A DNA stretch of 64,000 bases from JAUXEH01 sp965533275 (lineage in GTDB: Bacteria; Acidobacteriota; Aminicenantia; Aminicenantales; Aminicenantaceae). Below, in pieces: positions 42,856-52,303 of this stretch (position 1 is its first letter; each line of letters starts with the position of its first letter). Made by a program: the position numbers and the translations under genes. The notes beneath the pieces were generated by a model that made no database searches, was not told the DNA's origin, and saw only the letters and a program-made list of their open reading frames with translations. The stretch is from NCBI GenBank assembly GCA_965533275.1, contig CBESWG010000004.1, positions 1 to 64,000 of the forward strand. Reading direction: 5' to 3'.

Positions 42856-43980
42856 GTGAGCGATATACGCATCGAAAAAGTCGACACCAAGAAAGCCCTG
42901 AAGAAGTTTATCAGGTTTCCCTGGAAGATTTACAAGGGCGATCCCAATTGGGTTCCCCCTCTGATCTTGGACGTCAAAGATAGACTGGATCGGGATAAAA
43001 ATCCCTTCTTCGAACACGCGGAGATGGATCTTTTCCTGGCGTATAAGGACGGGGTATTATCGGGCCGGATCGCGGCGATCGTCGATGACAATCACAATCA
43101 GACCCACGAGGAAAAGGTGGTGTTTTTTGGAATGTACGAGAGCGTCAATGATCCCGAGGTGGCACGTGTGATGCTCGATCGTGTGTCTGATTGGGGACGG
43201 GAACGCGGGATGGACATCCTGCGGGGCCCCATGAACCTTTCGATGAACGACGAATGCGCGTTCCTTATGGAAGGATTCGATTCCCCTCCCGTCATCATGA
43301 TGGCATACAATCCCCCCTATTATCTGGATCTCATGGAGCAGGCCGGACTCGGTAAGGCCAAGGACCTGTATGCCTCTTACATGAACAAGGACCACGAGAT
43401 CGCGCAGAAAATAGAGACCATCGTAAAACGGGCGAAGAGATCCACCAACATTACCATGCGGTGCGTCAATGCCAAGACTCTGAAAGAGGATGTTGAGAAG
43501 ATCCGGTATATCTACAACCATGGCTGGGAAAAGAACTGGGGCTTTGTGCCCTGGACTGAGCACGAGCTGGATCACTTAGCCGACAACCTCAAGCAGCTGG
43601 CGGATTGGGACATCGTCATCCTGGCGGAAGACAGGGGAAAGCCTGTGGGTTTCGCCTTCGGGCTTCCCAACTACAATGAGGTGTTCATCAAGATGAATGG
43701 TCGGCTCCTGCCTTTTGGCCTGCTGAAGCTTCTCTACTACAAGCGGAAGATCACCGGGGTTCGGGCCGTCGTCTTCGGGATCCTGAAGGAATACCGCATG
43801 AGCGGGCTGAGCTACATGCTGTACTGGCAGCTGGAGAAAAACAGCATTGAGAAAGGCTACACCTGGGCGGAGACATCCTGGCAGCTGGAGGACAACGATG
43901 CCATCAACCGCTTCGCCGCCTCCGTCGGCGGAGAGGTCTACAAGAAGTACCGCATTTTTGAGAGGAACATAAAAAGCTGA
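42856..43980 (+). CDS. GNAT-fold N-acetyltransferase-like protein of unknown substrate
   Basis: 374 residues. The opening KKALKKFIRFPWKIYKGDPNWVPPL and the segments GRIAAIVDDNHN, GPMNLSMNDECAFL and YNPPYYLDLMEQAGL are typical of a widespread, uncharacterised family with two GNAT-like halves. A C-terminal half (about 230-370) holds the acyl-CoA-binding-like region (GFAFGLPNYNEVF). Substrate is unknown; aminoacyl, lipid or peptide acylation is all possible. The start is GTG at 42856 with GAGGAGGGAT upstream. An enoyl-CoA hydratase gene follows 22 bases later. It should be considered as a possible acyltransferase partner for the Spt/CerR-like pair, though it is 39 kb away and I have no direct evidence. 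Confidence 0.7.
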   Translation: MSDIRIEKVDTKKALKKFIRFPWKIYKGDPNWVPPLILDVKDRLDRDKNPFFEHAEMDLFLAYKDGVLSGRIAAIVDDNHNQTHEEKVVFFGMYESVNDPEVARVMLDRVSDWGRERGMDILRGPMNLSMNDECAFLMEGFDSPPVIMMAYNPPYYLDLMEQAGLGKAKDLYASYMNKDHEIAQKIETIVKRAKRSTNITMRCVNAKTLKEDVEKIRYIYNHGWEKNWGFVPWTEHELDHLADNLKQLADWDIVILAEDRGKPVGFAFGLPNYNEVFIKMNGRLLPFGLLKLLYYKRKITGVRAVVFGILKEYRMSGLSYMLYWQLEKNSIEKGYTWAETSWQLEDNDAINRFAASVGGEVYKKYRIFERNIKS

Positions 43981-44002
43981 ACGCTGGATACGAGGAGGAA
44001 CA

Positions 44003-44785
44003 ATGGCATTCAATAACCTGATCACCAAGGTCGAGGGTGGCCTGGGATGGGTCATCATAAACCGGCCAGACAAGCTCAACGCCTTGAACAAGGAGACCGT
44101 GGACGAGATGACGCAGGCCTTCCGGGCTTTCCTGGAGAATGAGGAAGTCAAGGCCGTGATCCTGACCGGTTCCGGCGCGAAGGCATTTATCGCCGGTGCT
44201 GACATCGGAGAGCTGGCCGGGCTGGATCTGGAGTCCGGAAAGGACTATGTCCGAAACGGCCAGGTTCTGACGCAGCTGATGGAAGGCTATCCCAAGCCGG
44301 TGATCGCCGCCGTCAACGGTTTCGCCCTCGGAGGGGGGACCGAGATGGCATTGTCCTGTCATGTTCGCATCGCCTCGGAAAATGCTAAGCTGGGCCAACC
44401 GGAAGTGAAGCTGGGCCTCATCCCGGGATTTGGAGGGACCCAGAGACTATCCCGCCTGGTAGGAAAGGGCCGAGCCCTGGAACTGATCCTGACCGGGAAG
44501 ATCATCGGAGCCCAGGAAGCATTGGAGATCGGTCTCGTGAACCGCGTGGTACCACAGGAAGAGCTCCTCCCGGTCTGCGAAGCGCTGGCCCGGGAAATGA
44601 CAGCCAACGGGCCGCTGGCCCTGCAGTTCGGGATCGAGGCCGTCAACTCAGGTTTCGACCTCCCCATGGAGGACGCCCTCCAGCTGGAAGCGGGCCTCTT
44701 CGGAAAATGCTGCGCGACAGGCGACAGCAAGGAAGGCACCAAGGCCTTTCTGGAGAAGCGGAGACCGGAATTTCAAGGCAAGTAA
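44003..44785 (+). CDS. Enoyl-CoA hydratase/isomerase (crotonase family)
   Basis: 260 residues. Oxyanion-hole segments KAFIAGADIGEL and NGFALGGGTEMAL and the catalytic residues Glu114 and Glu134 (GQPEVKLGLIPGFGGTQRL) match hydratases such as Crt. It adds water to trans-2-enoyl-CoA, probably in short-chain acyl-CoA metabolism. It starts after AGGAGGAACA and precedes ribH by 14 bases, heading a run of core genes (ribH, nusB, lysS). Cotranscription with those genes looks incidental. Confidence 0.93.
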   Translation: MAFNNLITKVEGGLGWVIINRPDKLNALNKETVDEMTQAFRAFLENEEVKAVILTGSGAKAFIAGADIGELAGLDLESGKDYVRNGQVLTQLMEGYPKPVIAAVNGFALGGGTEMALSCHVRIASENAKLGQPEVKLGLIPGFGGTQRLSRLVGKGRALELILTGKIIGAQEALEIGLVNRVVPQEELLPVCEALAREMTANGPLALQFGIEAVNSGFDLPMEDALQLEAGLFGKCCATGDSKEGTKAFLEKRRPEFQGK

Positions 44786-44799
44786 TACAGGAGAAATCC

Positions 44800-45267
44800 A
44801 TGAAAACATTTGAAGGCAAACTGCAGGCCAAGGGTTTAAAGATCGGCATCATCCTCAGCCGGTTCAACCAGTTCATATCCGAACGGCTGCTGGATGGCGC
44901 TCTGGATGCGCTGCACAAACTGGGAGGAGATGACGAAGACCTGTCCATATACAAGGTCCCCGGCTCATTCGAAGTGCCGGGAGTCGCAAAAAAACTGGCA
45001 CACTCCAAGGATTTCGACGGGATCCTGTGTCTCGGCGCGCTGATCCGCGGGGATACGCCCCACTTCGAATACCTGAGCGCCGAGGTCACCAAGGGGCTGG
45101 CGCAGATCGCCATGGAAGAGGGCGTGCCCGTCTCCTTTGGGATCCTGACCGTGGACACCATCGAACAGGGCATCGAACGGGCCGGGACCAAGGCTGGTAA
45201 CAAGGGCTACGACGCCGCGTTTGCCCTGGTCGAGACCATCAACCTTGAAAAGGACGCCGGTCTGTAA
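44800..45267 (+). CDS. ribH: 6,7-dimethyl-8-ribityllumazine synthase
   Basis: 155 residues, normal length. Substrate-site segments are SRFNQFI, VPGSFEVP, LGALIRGDTPHFEY with the catalytic His88, and PVSFGILTVDT. It forms the lumazine precursor of riboflavin and assembles as a pentamer or 60-mer shell. The start ATG at 44800 follows CAGGAGAAATCC; the same frame extends upstream inside the hydratase gene and was trimmed. The ribH-nusB adjacency is common across bacteria. No other riboflavin gene or FMN riboswitch is in the window. Confidence 0.97.
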   Translation: MKTFEGKLQAKGLKIGIILSRFNQFISERLLDGALDALHKLGGDDEDLSIYKVPGSFEVPGVAKKLAHSKDFDGILCLGALIRGDTPHFEYLSAEVTKGLAQIAMEEGVPVSFGILTVDTIEQGIERAGTKAGNKGYDAAFALVETINLEKDAGL

Positions 45268-45285
45268 TGAGACCTCGCTTTTCAT

Positions 45286-45726
45286 ATGGGCACTAGAAGA
45301 AACGCCCGCGAGCGAGCCCTCCAGATCCTTTTTCAGTTGGAGTTCGACGAGACTCCGCCTGACCTGATATTCCAGAAGTATTGGCAGGATAGGAACGTCT
45401 CCGAGGACGAACGCCTCCACTGCGAGAACCTCGTCAAGGGCATCGCCGAGCACAGGACCCGGCTCAATGAGATCATCCAGTCGGTTTCCGAGAACTGGCG
45501 GGTCTCGCGCATGGTCCTGGTAGATCGGAACATCCTGCGCATCGCCGCCTACGAACTGTTTTGGGGGGAGCGGTTGGCTCCGGGCATCGTCATCAACGAG
45601 GCCTTGGAAATCGCCAAGAAATACAGTGGAGAACAATCCGCCAAATTTATCAACGGGATACTGGATGCGTTGAGCCGCAGGTCCGATGAGATCCTGAATA
45701 AGTTGAAGGAAGAGGTCCATGAGTGA
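45286..45726 (+). CDS. nusB: Transcription antitermination factor NusB
   Basis: 146 residues, all helical. It starts TRRNARERALQILFQLEF and has RNILRIAAYELFWGERLAPGIVINEALEIAKKYS and KFINGILDAL, the standard NusB signature. It binds BoxA RNA with NusE (S10) in rRNA antitermination. There are 18 bases between ribH and nusB; the 3' end overlaps the lysS start by eight bases. Confidence 0.96.
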   Translation: MGTRRNARERALQILFQLEFDETPPDLIFQKYWQDRNVSEDERLHCENLVKGIAEHRTRLNEIIQSVSENWRVSRMVLVDRNILRIAAYELFWGERLAPGIVINEALEIAKKYSGEQSAKFINGILDALSRRSDEILNKLKEEVHE

Positions 45727-47224
45727 AAAGAAACCAGAGGACAGAAGCGGAGACCTGAGTGAGCAGGAGGTTGTGCGTAGGGAGAAGCTGCAGAGCCTGG
45801 CAGAGGCGGGCGTCGATCTCTTTCCCCACAAGATCGCTGTTACCCATTCCATCCAGGAGGTCGTTTCCTCGTATTCCGAGAGCGGAGCGGAGGATCTGGA
45901 GCAAGCAGGCATCCGCGTGGTCATACCGGGCCGTATCATCTCCATCCGCAAGATGGGCCGTGCCGTGTTCTTCCATATCAAGGACAGCGAGGCAAAGCTG
46001 CAGGCCTATCTCAGGGCCGACAAGGTCGGTGCGGATAAATTCGAGCTTTTTTCCTCCCTCGATATCGGAGACATGGTGGCTGTGGCGGGAGATCTCTTCA
46101 AGACTCGAACAGGGGAGCTGACTGTCCTGGCGGAAGACTGGATCTTCCTGGCCAAGTGCCTCCACCCCCTCCCGGAGAAATGGCACGGCCTGCAGGATGT
46201 TGAACTCCGGTTCCGCAAGAGGTACCTCGACCTGATCGTCAATCCGGAGACAGCCCGGATCTTCCGCCTGAGAAGCCGGATCATTGCCGGGATCAGGACA
46301 TACTTTGACAGCCGCGGCTATGTCGAAGTGGAAACCCCCATGATGCATTCGATCCCGGGCGGCGCGCTGGCCAAACCCTTCCAGACGTTTCACAATGCCC
46401 TGGGCATGGAGCTCTATCTGAGAATCGCCCCGGAGCTCTACCTCAAACGCTTGACCGTCGGGGGCATGAACAAGGTCTATGAGATCAACCGCAATTTCAG
46501 GAACGAAGGCATCTCAGCAGAACACAATCCGGAATTCACCATGCTGGAGTTCTATGAGGCCTATGCCGATTATAACGATATGATGAACATGACCGAAGAG
46601 CTGATCCACGACCTAGCGGTCGAGCTGCTGGGGGCCGCCCAGCTGACCTTCGGGGAGCACACCATTTCTCTGGAGCGCCCGTGGAAGAGGATCAAATTCA
46701 TGGAGGCCCTGTCCGAATACAGCGGGCTGGCGCCTTCCCGATTCGACGACCGGGACAGCATCGTCGAACTGGCCGAAACCCTGGCAGGGGAGGGGGCGGC
46801 GCCGACCTATTGGAAGGCCCTGGACGTCATCTTCGACAAGCACGTAAAGCCCCACCTGATCCAGCCCACCTTTGTCATGAATCCTCCCAAGGAGATCTCT
46901 CCCCTGGCCAAGGCGTCTCCGGATAATCCGAACGAGGCCCAGCGGTTCGAGCTCATGGTCGCCGGAATGGAGATCTCCAACGCGTTCAGCGAGCTTTCCG
47001 ATCCGGCGGAACAACGCCTGCGCTTCGAGCAGCAGGCCGAGGCCAGGAAGAAGGGCGATGAGGAATCCCATGTTATCGATGAGGATTACATCCATGCCCT
47101 GGAGTACGGGCTGCCGCCGACCGGAGGGCAAGGTATCGGGATCGACCGGTTGGTCATGCTGTTTGCGGACCGAAAGTCCATCCGGGAGGTCATCCTGTTC
47201 CCCTTGCTGAGGCCGAAGACCTGA
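45719..47224 (+). CDS. lysS: Lysyl-tRNA synthetase, class II
   Basis: 501 residues: an N-terminal OB-fold anticodon domain (GRIISIRKMGRAVFFHIKD) and the class II catalytic core. Motif 1 is around FLEVETPMM-like YVEVETPMMHSIPGG, motif 2 around RNFRNEGISAEHNPEFTMLE, and motif 3 around GLPPTGGQGIGIDRLVML. It is full length, so it is the housekeeping enzyme and not the EpmA paralogue that modifies EF-P. Translation is probably coupled to nusB through the eight-base overlap. Confidence 0.97.
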   Translation: MSEKKPEDRSGDLSEQEVVRREKLQSLAEAGVDLFPHKIAVTHSIQEVVSSYSESGAEDLEQAGIRVVIPGRIISIRKMGRAVFFHIKDSEAKLQAYLRADKVGADKFELFSSLDIGDMVAVAGDLFKTRTGELTVLAEDWIFLAKCLHPLPEKWHGLQDVELRFRKRYLDLIVNPETARIFRLRSRIIAGIRTYFDSRGYVEVETPMMHSIPGGALAKPFQTFHNALGMELYLRIAPELYLKRLTVGGMNKVYEINRNFRNEGISAEHNPEFTMLEFYEAYADYNDMMNMTEELIHDLAVELLGAAQLTFGEHTISLERPWKRIKFMEALSEYSGLAPSRFDDRDSIVELAETLAGEGAAPTYWKALDVIFDKHVKPHLIQPTFVMNPPKEISPLAKASPDNPNEAQRFELMVAGMEISNAFSELSDPAEQRLRFEQQAEARKKGDEESHVIDEDYIHALEYGLPPTGGQGIGIDRLVMLFADRKSIREVILFPLLRPKT

Positions 47225-47271
47225 AATGACTTGACGGGAGAAGCGGGAAAACTTACGCTGGTGCCTATACG

Positions 47272-48495
47272 ATGTCGTACGAATGGTTCATCGCCCGCCG
47301 CTACCTGACCGCCAGGCGCAAGCAGGCCTTCATCTCCGTCATCACAAGCATCTCCACCCTGGGAATCACCATCGGGGTTATGGCACTGATCATTGCCATC
47401 GCCCTCATCACCGGTTTCCAGGATGATGTGCAGGAGAAGATCCTGGGCTCGACAGCCCATGTCATGATCCGTGACTGGTCCGGAGACGGGCTGGAGGACT
47501 ACGAGGTGCTGGTGGACAAGGTGGCACAGATGGAGGGCGTGATCTCCGCGACACCCATCATCTATGATTCCGTGATGATCATCGGGCCCTACCAGAGCCA
47601 GGGCGGCGGGCTGCTGCGCGCCATGGATTTCGAGAGGGAGCTCCCCCAATCGCCCTGGCTGCGAGAGCTGGAGCGCGGCGAGCTTCCGGAGCGCGGTGCC
47701 AGGAGGGATGGCATCCTCCTGGGCAGGGACCTGGCTTTCAGTGTCGGCGCGGGGATCGGAGACATCGTAACCGTGATCTCTCCCTCCAACCGGTTGTCTC
47801 CCCTGGGCATGTCGCCCAAATTCACACGGTTGAAGGTGACGGGGATCTATGCCACGGGATTGTATGAATGGGATTCCACCACCGCGTTGATCTGGCTGGA
47901 TGCCGGGAAGAGGATCTTCGGCCTCGGAGACAAAATCAACCTCATCCAGATCCGGATCGACCAGATCTTCGATGCGCCCAAGATACGGGACAGCATCCGC
48001 GAGTTCCTGCCGGAAGAGACGCATGCCATGACCTGGATGGAGATGAATGAATCGCTCTTCTCAGCCTTGAAGCTGGAGAAGCGCCTCATGTTCTTCACGA
48101 TAACGCTGATCGTGATCGTGGCAGCCTTGAACATCATCGCGACACTGATCCTCATGGTCATGGAAAAGACCCGAGACATCGGGGTGCTCAAGGCGATGGG
48201 CGCCTCGTCACGCAGTATCATGCGCATATTTTTCCTGCAGGGTTCGATGATCGGGGTCTTAGGGACGATCCTCGGGACCGCACTGGGACTCTTCTGGTGC
48301 TTTCTCGCCAACACCTTCGAGCTGATCAAGCTGCCCGTGGACATCTACATGATCGCCTTTGTTCCGTTCCGCATTAAAATCCTGGATCTCCTGGCTATTG
48401 TCGGCGTGGCCCTGCTGATCAGCTTTCTGTCCACGCTCTTTCCTTCCCACCGGGCGTCCAGAGTCGATCCCGTGAATGCCTTGAAATATGAATAG
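47272..48495 (+). CDS. Lipoprotein-releasing ABC permease, LolC/LolE family
   Basis: 407 residues. N-terminal helix after YEWFIARRYLTARRKQAFISVIT, a periplasmic domain (about 50-265) and three C-terminal helices with VMEKTRDIGVLKAMGASSRSIMRIFFLQG. It transfers outer-membrane lipoproteins from the inner membrane to LolA with LolD. Only one permease is present, so it probably forms a homodimer as in LolF-type systems; no second lolC/E gene or lolA is adjacent. It overlaps lolD by eight bases. It supports a diderm cell plan. Confidence 0.92.
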   Translation: MSYEWFIARRYLTARRKQAFISVITSISTLGITIGVMALIIAIALITGFQDDVQEKILGSTAHVMIRDWSGDGLEDYEVLVDKVAQMEGVISATPIIYDSVMIIGPYQSQGGGLLRAMDFERELPQSPWLRELERGELPERGARRDGILLGRDLAFSVGAGIGDIVTVISPSNRLSPLGMSPKFTRLKVTGIYATGLYEWDSTTALIWLDAGKRIFGLGDKINLIQIRIDQIFDAPKIRDSIREFLPEETHAMTWMEMNESLFSALKLEKRLMFFTITLIVIVAALNIIATLILMVMEKTRDIGVLKAMGASSRSIMRIFFLQGSMIGVLGTILGTALGLFWCFLANTFELIKLPVDIYMIAFVPFRIKILDLLAIVGVALLISFLSTLFPSHRASRVDPVNALKYE

Positions 48496-49174
48496 CCAAG
48501 AGACGATCCTCCAAATCGAAGACCTGGGCAAGGACTATCCCCTTCCCAAGGGGACCTTGAGGGTCATCGAAGGCCTGAGTTTCCAGCTGCAGAAGGGTGA
48601 GCTGGTGGCTGTCATGGGTGTGTCCGGGGTGGGCAAAACCACGCTCCTGAACCTGCTGGGGCTGCTGGATTCTCCCTCACGAGGGAAGATCCTCCTGGAC
48701 GGCGAAGACATCTCCCACAAGACCGAGGCTGAAAAGGCTGAGATCCGCAACCGGAAGATCGCTTTCATCTTTCAGTTCTATCATCTTCTCCCGGAATTCA
48801 ACTCGGTGGAGAATGTCAGCTTCCCGCTCCTGATCCGAGGCGTAAGGCGCCGCGAAGCACAGGAAACAGCGCTCCGCATGTTGGAGGAGGTCTCACTCAG
48901 CGGCAAGGAACTTCTCAGACCCGGGCAGCTGTCCGGTGGAGAACAGCAGCGGGTTGCCATCGCTCGTGCCCTGGTGAGCGAGCCCGCCCTGCTCCTGGCC
49001 GATGAACCGACCGGAAACCTGGACTGGAGTACAGGGAAGAGGATCCTGGAACTCGTACAGAATCTCCACCACAAGAGGGGCCTGTCCTCCATCATCGTTA
49101 CCCATAACGAAAAGGTGGCTGAGTTTTGCCAGCATGCCTATCGGATGGAATCCGGCCGGCTGATCCGGATCTGA
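48488..49174 (+). CDS. lolD: Lipoprotein-releasing ABC ATPase LolD
   Basis: 228 residues. Walker A GVSGVGKTT, Q-loop FIFQFYHLLPEF, signature LSGGEQQR, Walker B ALLLADEPTGNLD and the H-loop VTHNEKV are all present. The sequence type and the direct overlap with the LolC/E-type permease identify it as LolD. It powers lipoprotein extraction. After it, 189 bases (49175-49363) without a gene precede bamA. Confidence 0.94.
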   Translation: MNSQETILQIEDLGKDYPLPKGTLRVIEGLSFQLQKGELVAVMGVSGVGKTTLLNLLGLLDSPSRGKILLDGEDISHKTEAEKAEIRNRKIAFIFQFYHLLPEFNSVENVSFPLLIRGVRRREAQETALRMLEEVSLSGKELLRPGQLSGGEQQRVAIARALVSEPALLLADEPTGNLDWSTGKRILELVQNLHHKRGLSSIIVTHNEKVAEFCQHAYRMESGRLIRI

Positions 49175-49363
49175 CCGGTATTCCCCCCTTCCAGGGCATG
49201 TAACCATTTGCTCCCTTCCCCCGTTATAATAATGTGAACCAGACCATCTGTGCTCCAAGTGATATTAACCTAATGATATCAGTGGATTACGCCGCGGTAA
49301 TTCCGGCACTCCAGGGAGAGCCGACTTTATTTTTGCCAGGGAATATGGTATAAGGAAAGTGCC

Positions 49364-51721
49364 ATGAAAAGGATCATTTTATGTCTGATCTTGTGCCTCA
49401 CGCCCTTGTTGGTCTTCGGGCAGGAGGTGATCGAAAAGATAGAGATCACGGGCAATCAGCGGGTGACCAAGGAAACCATCCAGTACTACCTCTCATCCCG
49501 TGCCGGTGATTACTACAGCCAGGACCTGTTCCGCAGGGACTTCAAGGTCCTCTGGGCGACGGGATTCTTTTCCGATATCCGGATCGAGGAAGTAGACGGC
49601 GAACACGGAAAGGTCGTCCATATCATCGTAGCGGAAAATCCCATCGTCAAGGAGATCACCATAAAGGCCGGCAAGAAGGTCAAGGAGAAGGATATTGTCA
49701 GCAGGCTGAAGGAAAGGGATGCCTATATGCTGCCTTACTCCTATTACAACCAGCACAAGATCCGCCGTGCCGAGGAAGTGATCAAGGAACTCCTGATGGA
49801 GAAAGGGCTGCCCGCCGGAAAGGTCGAGGTGGTGACGGATTCTAAAGGCCAGAACGAGATGGATGTCGTCTTCGAGATCGATGAAGGCCCCAAGGTCCGT
49901 GTGGGGGCGATCGAATTCGAAGGGAATCCCAAGCTTTCCAATGCCACTCTGACCTCGGCCTTTTCAAAGAACAAGAAGCACGGGATCATTGGCTGGGTCA
50001 CCGGAAAAGACTCATTCAAGCAGAATGCCGTTGCGGATGACCTGGCCAGCCTGAAGGCCAAGTTCCAGGAACACGGGTACATGGAGGCCACCATCGGCGA
50101 GCCCCGTTTCGAGGATATGGACAAGACCTCGATATTCCTGAGAAAGCAGCTTATGAAGAAGATCATCGTTCCCGTTGATGCCGGCTACCGCTACAGCGTG
50201 GGAGATGTCGTCATCGAAGGCAACCAGTTCTTCACCGCCAAGTACCTGCGCAGCTTCATCAAATTCAAAACGGGCGAAGTCTACCATACCGGCGTCCGTG
50301 AGACAGCCAAAGAAAAGATCGAAGAAACCTATCGCGACTGGGGGTATATCTATGCCCAGGCCAGACCGATTGAAAAACTCGATCCCAAGCGCAAACAGGT
50401 CAACCTCACCTTCCATGTGTTCGAGGGCGAGGTGGCGTATCTCAATCGCCTGGAGTTCAAGGGAAATACCTTCACCAAAGACAAGGTGATCCGCCGCGAG
50501 ATGATGGTGCGGGAGGGTGACCGTTTCAGCTTCGCCATGTTCAAGGACAGCCTCCTGCGACTGAACCAGCTCGGCCTGGTGGAGCTCGAGGGCGATCCTG
50601 ACATCCGGCCCAACCCTGAAGATCCAACCCAGCTGGATGTGGACATCCGGCTCACCGAGCTGCAGCGGAACAACATCCAGTTCTCCGCCGGATACAGCGG
50701 ATACCAGGGCACCTTCGTATCGGTCAGCTACTCGACCGTCAACTTCCTGGGTGCGGGGGAGAAACTGGAGTTGGCCGTCCAGTATGGGAAACTCATCAAA
50801 AACTATTCCTTCGGATTCACGGAGCCCTACCTCTTCGACCTGCCCCTCAACCTGGGTTTTCGGATTCACAATCAATCCATGACCTATGTCGGACTGTTCA
50901 ACAGAAAAAGCAGGGGCGTCAGCCTGAATTTCGGCGCCCGCCTCAGGGGCTACGTGCGCAGCACCCTGACCTACAGCTATGAGAACCTCGATGTGAGTGA
51001 GTATTCCGGGAGCGCGGACGATCCGTACTATAACAACCCCTACAATCCTTATGGGGGAGGCTCCTCCGGAGGATACTATGGCAATCCCTTTTATTCATAC
51101 GGGAAGTACAACATAAGCTCGATCGCACCCACGATCTACCGGAACACGGTGGACAGCCCGCTAACCCCCAGCGCCGGGGGGCTCTACCTGGCCTCGGTCA
51201 AGATCGCGGGGGGCGTTCTGGGCGGGGATGTGGACATGCTCAAGCCCCGCTTCGAATTCACCCGCTATCTCCGGACCATCGGGAGTCAGTCGATCGGACT
51301 GCACGCCGAATATTCCTTCATCAAGCCCTTGGGAAGCGGAGTCCAGGAGGTTCCCTTCTGGGAGCGCTTTTTTCTGGGAGGGGAGAGGTCGATACGCGGA
51401 TATGAGATCTACACCATCGGTCCCCGCGACGACAACGGGGTTAACGTAGGCGGGGACAAGTCTCTGGTGTTCAACGCCGAGTACATCATCCCCCTGAGCG
51501 GGCCCCTCTATACGATCCTGTTTTTCGACGCCGGCAACGCGATCACACAGTTCCAGAAATTCCGTTTCGATGACCTGTACACTTCAGCGGGGATCGAGAT
51601 GCGGATCTTCGTCCCCGCATTAAGAGTTCCCTTTCGTTTGATTTTTGCGTATAATAATCGCTTGATCTATCGAGGAGATTCGAACTATAACTTCAGGTTC
51701 GCCATCGGAACCACGTTTTAA
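49364..51721 (+). CDS. bamA: Outer membrane protein assembly factor BamA
   Basis: 785 residues. Signal peptide (MKRIILCLILCLTPLLVFG), then five POTRA domains (about 20-420, starting IEKIEITGNQRVTKETI) and a 16-strand beta-barrel ending in aromatic GTTF. The lid motif appears as GGERSIRGYE. It inserts beta-barrel proteins into the outer membrane. An extracellular-loop segment near residues 548-575 is rich in Tyr, Asn, Pro and Gly (DDPYYNNPYNPYGGG), longer than usual. The start follows AAGGAAAG. A possible extended -10 (TGGTATAAG, 49346-49354) lies so close to the ATG that the leader would be only a few bases. ompH follows 42 bases later. Confidence 0.96.
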   Translation: MKRIILCLILCLTPLLVFGQEVIEKIEITGNQRVTKETIQYYLSSRAGDYYSQDLFRRDFKVLWATGFFSDIRIEEVDGEHGKVVHIIVAENPIVKEITIKAGKKVKEKDIVSRLKERDAYMLPYSYYNQHKIRRAEEVIKELLMEKGLPAGKVEVVTDSKGQNEMDVVFEIDEGPKVRVGAIEFEGNPKLSNATLTSAFSKNKKHGIIGWVTGKDSFKQNAVADDLASLKAKFQEHGYMEATIGEPRFEDMDKTSIFLRKQLMKKIIVPVDAGYRYSVGDVVIEGNQFFTAKYLRSFIKFKTGEVYHTGVRETAKEKIEETYRDWGYIYAQARPIEKLDPKRKQVNLTFHVFEGEVAYLNRLEFKGNTFTKDKVIRREMMVREGDRFSFAMFKDSLLRLNQLGLVELEGDPDIRPNPEDPTQLDVDIRLTELQRNNIQFSAGYSGYQGTFVSVSYSTVNFLGAGEKLELAVQYGKLIKNYSFGFTEPYLFDLPLNLGFRIHNQSMTYVGLFNRKSRGVSLNFGARLRGYVRSTLTYSYENLDVSEYSGSADDPYYNNPYNPYGGGSSGGYYGNPFYSYGKYNISSIAPTIYRNTVDSPLTPSAGGLYLASVKIAGGVLGGDVDMLKPRFEFTRYLRTIGSQSIGLHAEYSFIKPLGSGVQEVPFWERFFLGGERSIRGYEIYTIGPRDDNGVNVGGDKSLVFNAEYIIPLSGPLYTILFFDAGNAITQFQKFRFDDLYTSAGIEMRIFVPALRVPFRLIFAYNNRLIYRGDSNYNFRFAIGTTF

Positions 51722-51763
51722 GCGCCTGGAAGATAGCTTTCGTTTCAAGCAAGGAGGAATGAG

Positions 51764-52303
51764 ATGAACCGATGCACAACCAAGCTCACTCTAGTGGCAC
51801 TGATGATCGCAGTCCTGGCTTCCAGCGGTCTCGCCCAGCAGGTCATAAAGATCGGTGTTGTGAATTCTCAAGAGGTATTGGAAAAGTCAGCGGAAGGGAT
51901 AAAGGTGCTGGCCCAGCTCCAGGACAAGGACAAGAGAAATCAGTCCGAGCTCTCCCGCAGGGATACGGAGATCCAGGACCTCCAGACCAGGCTCAACACG
52001 CAGAGGCTCACATTGACCCCCGAAGCGCTCCGCAACCTGACCACGGACCTGCAGCGGAAACAGACCGAGAGGAATCGGTTCTATGAGGACGCCGGCCAGG
52101 AGATGAACGAGCTGGCCGACCGCCTGTTCCAGAGGATCCAGGTCGAACTGCTCCCGATCATCGAGCAAATGGGCAAAGAAAACGGCCTCGATGTCATTTT
52201 TGATCTAGGTAAAAGCGGGGCGATCTATTTCAGCCCCAGCGTGGATATCACAGCGGAAGTCATCACGAGATACGATGCCTCAAAAGCTCCCACAAAAAAA
52301 TAA
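51764..52303 (+). CDS. Periplasmic chaperone OmpH/Skp family protein
   Basis: 179 residues. Signal peptide ending near SSGLAQQ, then IGVVNSQEVLEKS and a long alpha-helical coiled-coil region (about 55-130), as in Skp, which holds outer-membrane proteins unfolded in the periplasm. Its place directly after bamA is the standard order. The ATG follows AAGGAGGAATGAG. The last 29 bases overlap the chosen fabZ start. Confidence 0.9.
   Translation: MNRCTTKLTLVALMIAVLASSGLAQQVIKIGVVNSQEVLEKSAEGIKVLAQLQDKDKRNQSELSRRDTEIQDLQTRLNTQRLTLTPEALRNLTTDLQRKQTERNRFYEDAGQEMNELADRLFQRIQVELLPIIEQMGKENGLDVIFDLGKSGAIYFSPSVDITAEVITRYDASKAPTKK

Noticed and set aside
45719..47224. Lysyl-tRNA synthetase gene as the EF-P-modifying paralogue EpmA
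   Set aside because: It has the N-terminal anticodon-binding domain and full length (501 residues); EpmA is about 325 residues and lacks that domain.
49225..49230. TATAAT between lolD and bamA as the bamA promoter
   Set aside because: No -35 element at 15-19 bases and no extended -10 TG; the TGGTATAAG at 49346 is a better, though still weak, candidate.
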